Shown: piece by piece, positions 61,018 to 64,000 of the stretch
How positions within the stretch are numbered: position 1 is the stretch's first letter
Layout: each line of letters starts with the position of its first letter
Assembly: GCF_015645445.1 (NCBI RefSeq)
Contig: NZ_JADOGI010000009.1
Coordinates: 1-64,000 of the forward strand
Direction of reading: 5' to 3'
DNA from: Nonomuraea cypriaca
GTDB taxonomy: Bacteria; Actinomycetota; Actinomycetes; Streptosporangiales; Streptosporangiaceae
Length of the DNA: 64,000 nt
Translations under genes and position numbers: made by a program
The notes under the pieces: model-generated
What the model saw: only the letters and a program-made list of their open reading frames with translations
What the model was told of the DNA's origin: nothing
Databases searched by the model: none

Positions 61018-61740
61018 ATGACCGTCGAGCTCGCCCCGCCGTACTCTCCGGAGAAGCACCACCGCCACCGGGACGTGACCGGTGGGTGGTTGCGGCCGGC
61101 GGTGTTCGGGGCGATGGATGGGCTGGTGTCCAACTTCGCGTTGATCGCCGGAGTCGTGGGGGCCGCCGGCGCCGGGCAGGGCGCGGTGCTGGCGGGGGTC
61201 GCGGGCCTGGTCGCCGGGGCGTGTTCCATGGCGGCCGGCGAGTACACGTCGGTCAAGTCCCAGACGGAGCTGATGCGGGCCGAGATCGCCGTGGAACGCC
61301 GGGAGCTGGCCCGCGACCCCGTTGGCGAGCAGGCGGAGCTGGCCGCGCTCTACCGGGCGCGCGGCCTCGACCCCGAGCTGGCGCGCCGGGTCGCCGAGAG
61401 GTTGTCCGCCGATCCCGAGCAGGCGCTGCGGGTGCACGTACGGGAGGAGCTGGGGGTGGATCCCGACGACCTGCCCTCGCCTTACGTGGCCGCCGGGTCG
61501 TCGTTCTGCGCGTTCGCCACCGGGGCGCTGGTGCCGCTGGCGCCGTTCCTGTTCGGGGCGGCCGGGCTGGTGGTGGCCCTGGTGCTGAGCGTGATGGCGT
61601 TGTTCGGGTTCGGTGCGGCGGTGGCCGTGATGACCGCGCGCCCGTGGTGGCTCGGCGGTCTGCGGCAGCTCGCGCTGGGCGTGGGCGCCGCGAGCGTCAC
61701 GTTCGGCCTGGGCCACCTGCTCGGCGTCGCGGTCTCATAA
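61018..61740 (+). CDS. VIT1/CCC1-family iron/manganese transporter
   Basis: A 240-residue integral membrane protein with five helices. FGAMDGLVSNFALIAGVVGA is the characteristic first helix with the DGLVSxF motif, and AAGEYTSVKSQTELMRAEI forms the metal-binding helix. A cytoplasmic insert (about 80-150) is rich in Glu/Arg and closes with the ALVPLAPFLFGAAGLVVALV and ALGVGAASVTFGLGHLLG helices. By family it exports or stores Fe2+ or Mn2+. The GGAGGAATTGC site before ATG 61018 is strong. The region just upstream (60830-61010) is AT-rich and probably contains the promoter. Confidence 0.92.
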   Translation: MTVELAPPYSPEKHHRHRDVTGGWLRPAVFGAMDGLVSNFALIAGVVGAAGAGQGAVLAGVAGLVAGACSMAAGEYTSVKSQTELMRAEIAVERRELARDPVGEQAELAALYRARGLDPELARRVAERLSADPEQALRVHVREELGVDPDDLPSPYVAAGSSFCAFATGALVPLAPFLFGAAGLVVALVLSVMALFGFGAAVAVMTARPWWLGGLRQLALGVGAASVTFGLGHLLGVAVS

Positions 61741-61791
61741 CCCGCCCACGGCCGGCCCGGCCTCTTGGCGCCATGATCTGCGTCAGAGAGG

Positions 61792-62328
61792 TCACGGCGT
61801 CCACCTCACGAGCACCCGGCCCTCGGGGATCAACGTGGACCGCTCCCACGTCCAGCTCGCCACGGTGATCATCTCGGCGGGCCGGTCGAGGGGGACGGGC
61901 GTGTCGAACAGGGCGGAGTGCGGGGTGAGCCGGAGGCCGCCACGGGGGATGACGACGGTCTCCAGCGGCGTGCGCAGGGTGGGGCCGTCGGGCTCGTCGA
62001 GATCGCTGCGTACCCAGGTGTCCGTCCCTGCGAAGGAGGTGAACGCGAGCGCCCCACGGGGGGCCGAGCAGGAGTGGCGCAGCGCCCCGGCGGGCACCCA
62101 GCCGTGGTGGCCGGGCAGGTAGGTGACGCCGGAGACGTTGAGCTCGCCGTCGAGCACGACGAACTCCTCCCCCGCGAGGTGGTGGCCGCGCTCGGGCCGC
62201 GCCCAGCCGGGCGGGAAGCGGACGAGCGAGGCGGAGCCGTCCAGCCTGGCCCGCCGCACCGGGAGGGTGGAACCGGGCATCAGGAAGTCTCGGCCGGGCA
62301 GCTCCGCGTCGAGCAGGTCGATCAGCAC
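61792..62328 (-). CDS. Cupin-domain protein (anti-sigma ChrR-like cupin)
   Basis: A 178-residue single-domain cupin: GHHLAGEEFVVLDGELNVSG carries the His/Glu metal-binding motif 1, and LPGHHGWVPAGALRHSCSAP the second motif. The first residues (GSTLPVRRARLDGSASLVRF) fit cupins related to the ChrR C-terminal domain, without its zinc finger. The GTG start has GAGG nine bases upstream. It begins 19 bases after the stop of the GerW gene on the same strand. Confidence 0.85.
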   Translation of the reverse strand: MLIDLLDAELPGRDFLMPGSTLPVRRARLDGSASLVRFPPGWARPERGHHLAGEEFVVLDGELNVSGVTYLPGHHGWVPAGALRHSCSAPRGALAFTSFAGTDTWVRSDLDEPDGPTLRTPLETVVIPRGGLRLTPHSALFDTPVPLDRPAEMITVASWTWERSTLIPEGRVLVRWTP

Positions 62329-62347
62329 GTCGGCGGCCTCATCGGGG

Positions 62348-62716
62348 CTAGCCCTTGCGACGCCGTCTCTTGACGATGGCGCGCAGGGTCAGCAGCAGCA
62401 CGACGGCCACGAACTGGCCGCCCAGCACGATGCGGTTGACGTCGATGGCGGGCCGCCACTGGACGTCGCCGTCCTTGAGCACGTAGACCCCCGCGGGCGT
62501 GGCGGTGAAGCCGAAGCCGCCTCCGCCGCCCTCGCCTTCCTCACCCCCCTTGTCAGGCTTGTCGCGCTTGCTCTGGCCCTGGCCCCCGCCGCCCCCCTGG
62601 GCGACTCTGGCGACGGGGATGATGATCGAGTCGCCCTGGTGGATCGGCTCGCCGAAGACGCGCCGCACGGTCGCGGCGTCCTTCGACTGCTCCACCAACT
62701 CCATGATGTTCATCAC
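62348..62716 (-). CDS. gerW: GerW-family sporulation protein (YtfJ-like)
   Basis: A 122-residue protein. The N-terminal GerW domain (VRRVFGEPIHQGDSIIIPVA) is interrupted by the usual glycine-rich and charged low-complexity segment (GGGGGQGQSK, EEGEGGGGGFGF), then GVYVLKDGDVQWRPAIDVN completes the domain. A C-terminal membrane helix (GGQFVAVVLLLTLRAIVK) ends in a basic tail. In Bacillus YtfJ is needed for germination. In sporulating actinomycetes such proteins are common. It lies between zwf and the cupin gene on the same strand. Confidence 0.85.
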   Translation of the reverse strand: MMNIMELVEQSKDAATVRRVFGEPIHQGDSIIIPVARVAQGGGGGQGQSKRDKPDKGGEEGEGGGGGFGFTATPAGVYVLKDGDVQWRPAIDVNRIVLGGQFVAVVLLLTLRAIVKRRRRKG

Positions 62717-62746
62717 CCCATCGTCACCCCGCGGAGCCCCATCGTC

Positions 62747-64000
62747 CTAGTCGAACGTGGTGGAGATCTCGTGCCAGCCGCCCGGCGCGATCTCCGCCGC
62801 GCGCTCCGGCCCCCACGACCCCTTCGTGTACGGCAGCGGCCGCTCCGGCAGGTCGAGCACCGGCTGCACGATCCGCCACGACTCCTCCACCAGGTCGAAC
62901 CTGGCGAACCTGCGCGGGTCGCCGCTGACGGCGTCGGACAGGATGCGCTCGTAGGCGGCTTCCATGGGCCCGAGCACCTTGGTGAAGTCGACGCTCACCG
63001 GAACCGGCCTGGTGTGCTGCTTGCCCGGCTCCTTGGCCAGCAGGTCGAACGTCACACCGGCGTCGGGCTGCAGCCTGAACCTGATGAGGTTGGGGCTCTC
63101 GGGGACGTCGCCGTCGCCGAACATCGTCACCGGAGGCCGGTGCAGCTCGGCGACGATCTCCAGGTCGGTGGCGGGAAGGGCCTTGCCGGAGCGGATGCAC
63201 CAGGGCACCCCGGCCCAGCGCCAGTTGTCGATGTAGGCGCGCAGGGCGACGTAGGTCTCGGTCGTGGAGTCGGGGCGCACGCCATCGGTGCCGAGGTAGC
63301 CGGAGTATTGGCCGCGTACGACGTCGGCGGGCGCGATGGGCTTGACCGCGCGCAGCACGCGCCACTTCTCGTCGAGCTGGGCCCGGGCGTCGGTGGACGG
63401 CGGCGGGTCCATGGCGAGGATGGCCAGGAGCTGCAGCAGGTGGTTCTGGACCACGTCACGGATGGTGCCGGTGGCGTCGTAGAAGGCGCCCCGGTCGCGT
63501 ATGTCGAAGTCCTCGGCCATGGTGATCTGGATGCTGCGGATGTGGGCGCGGTTCCAGATCGGTTCGAGCAGCGCGTTGGCGAACCGGAAGACCATGAGAT
63601 CCTCCACCGGCTCCTTGCCCAGGAAGTGGTCGACCCGGCGCAGGTGGTCTTCGTCGAAATGCTTGAGCAGCTCGTCGTTGAGCCTGCGGGCCGATTCGAG
63701 GTCGTGCCCGAACGGCTTCTCCACCACTAGCCGGGCGTCGCGGTTGAGGCCCTCTCCCGCCAGCCCCTCGGCGACGGTGGCGAACAGCGACGGCGGCACC
63801 GCGAGGTAGTGGACGAGGAAGCCCAGCCCCTCGGTCTCGTCGCGCAGCCTGGCGAACGTCCCGGGGTCGCGGTAGTCGCCGGAGACCAGCCGCAGGTTGC
63901 CCGCCAGCCTCTCGAACGCCGCGTCGCGGACGCCGCCGCAGCCCTCGCGGACGCGCTCAAGCAGCGCGTCGAGACCCATATCGGTCTTGGCCACCCCGAT
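62747..64000 (-). CDS. zwf: Glucose-6-phosphate 1-dehydrogenase, 5' end outside window
   Basis: Catalyses the first step of the oxidative pentose phosphate pathway, glucose 6-phosphate plus NADP+ to 6-phosphogluconolactone. The active-site motif RRVDHFLGKEPVEDLM is intact, with VEKPFGHDLESARRLN before it and the C-terminal domain LRAYIDNWRWAGVPWCIRSG and KALPATDL after it. The first readable residues (IGVAKTDMGLDALLERV) lie downstream of the NADP-binding GASGDLxxR fingerprint, which must be beyond base 64000. About 40-50 residues are missing. No pentose phosphate partners are visible. Confidence 0.95.
   Translation of the reverse strand: MGVAKTDMGLDALLERVREGCGGVRDAAFERLAGNLRLVSGDYRDPGTFARLRDETEGLGFLVHYLAVPPSLFATVAEGLAGEGLNRDARLVVEKPFGHDLESARRLNDELLKHFDEDHLRRVDHFLGKEPVEDLMVFRFANALLEPIWNRAHIRSIQITMAEDFDIRDRGAFYDATGTIRDVVQNHLLQLLAILAMDPPPSTDARAQLDEKWRVLRAVKPIAPADVVRGQYSGYLGTDGVRPDSTTETYVALRAYIDNWRWAGVPWCIRSGKALPATDLEIVAELHRPPVTMFGDGDVPESPNLIRFRLQPDAGVTFDLLAKEPGKQHTRPVPVSVDFTKVLGPMEAAYERILSDAVSGDPRRFARFDLVEESWRIVQPVLDLPERPLPYTKGSWGPERAAEIAPGGWHEISTTFD

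Overview
The window is about 70% G+C, uses many GTG and TTG starts, and carries actinobacterial families (an N-succinylamino-acid racemase close to the Amycolatopsis enzyme, GerW, a divergent second EF-Tu, LuxR/GAF regulators, Uma2, large secreted amylopullulanase). It most likely comes from a filamentous actinomycete of the Streptosporangiaceae or a neighbouring family; the genus cannot be fixed from the sequence alone.

Layout. 1-4 kb: end of a flavin monooxygenase gene, an APH-type kinase, a DUF4239 membrane protein translationally coupled to a repetitive secreted protein, and a tandem-repeat intergenic region. 4-16 kb: an Lrp/AsnC regulator divergent from a tightly overlapping dipeptide ABC operon that runs into a metal-ligand-deficient M24 peptidase homologue, followed by a GNAT/N-succinylamino-acid racemase pair and an S9 peptidase. 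Together these look like uptake and salvage of peptides and D-amino acids. 16.5-18.5 kb: a RibD-type reductase and a cysteine-free EF-Tu paralogue with substitutions at elfamycin sites. Its leader holds a short ORF and a long stem that buries the Shine-Dalgarno sequence. 18.8-31.6 kb: beta-galactosidase, M20 hydrolase and FluG-type amidohydrolase, a phosphodiester glycosidase/phosphoesterase fusion, an atypical cytochrome P450 and a polytopic membrane hydrolase. 31.6-41 kb: a maltodextrin-type ABC transporter divergent from a 1942-residue amylopullulanase, with operator candidates between them.

42-60 kb is an accessory, partly decayed zone: an XRE antitoxin with a broken toxin, a phosphoesterase/beta-propeller fusion, HupE, a GH123-like enzyme, IS fragments, a fruK fragment, the 3' half of a tRNA-Pro, a frameshifted group II intron reverse transcriptase, a LuxR regulator divergent from yceI and two RibD-type reductases, a deleted IS110 transposase, a recombinase tail, a broken VIT-type transporter, an intact multicopper oxidase, a truncated zinc dehydrogenase and a Uma2 protein. 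61-64 kb returns to ordinary genes: an intact VIT1/CCC1 transporter, a cupin, GerW and zwf, which runs off the window.

Two themes stand out. First, the leader of the EF-Tu paralogue looks like a translation-attenuation device controlling an antibiotic-insensitive elongation factor. Second, short tandem repeats sit repeatedly at the 3' ends of genes, several of them spanning the stop codon, each with its own unit sequence.
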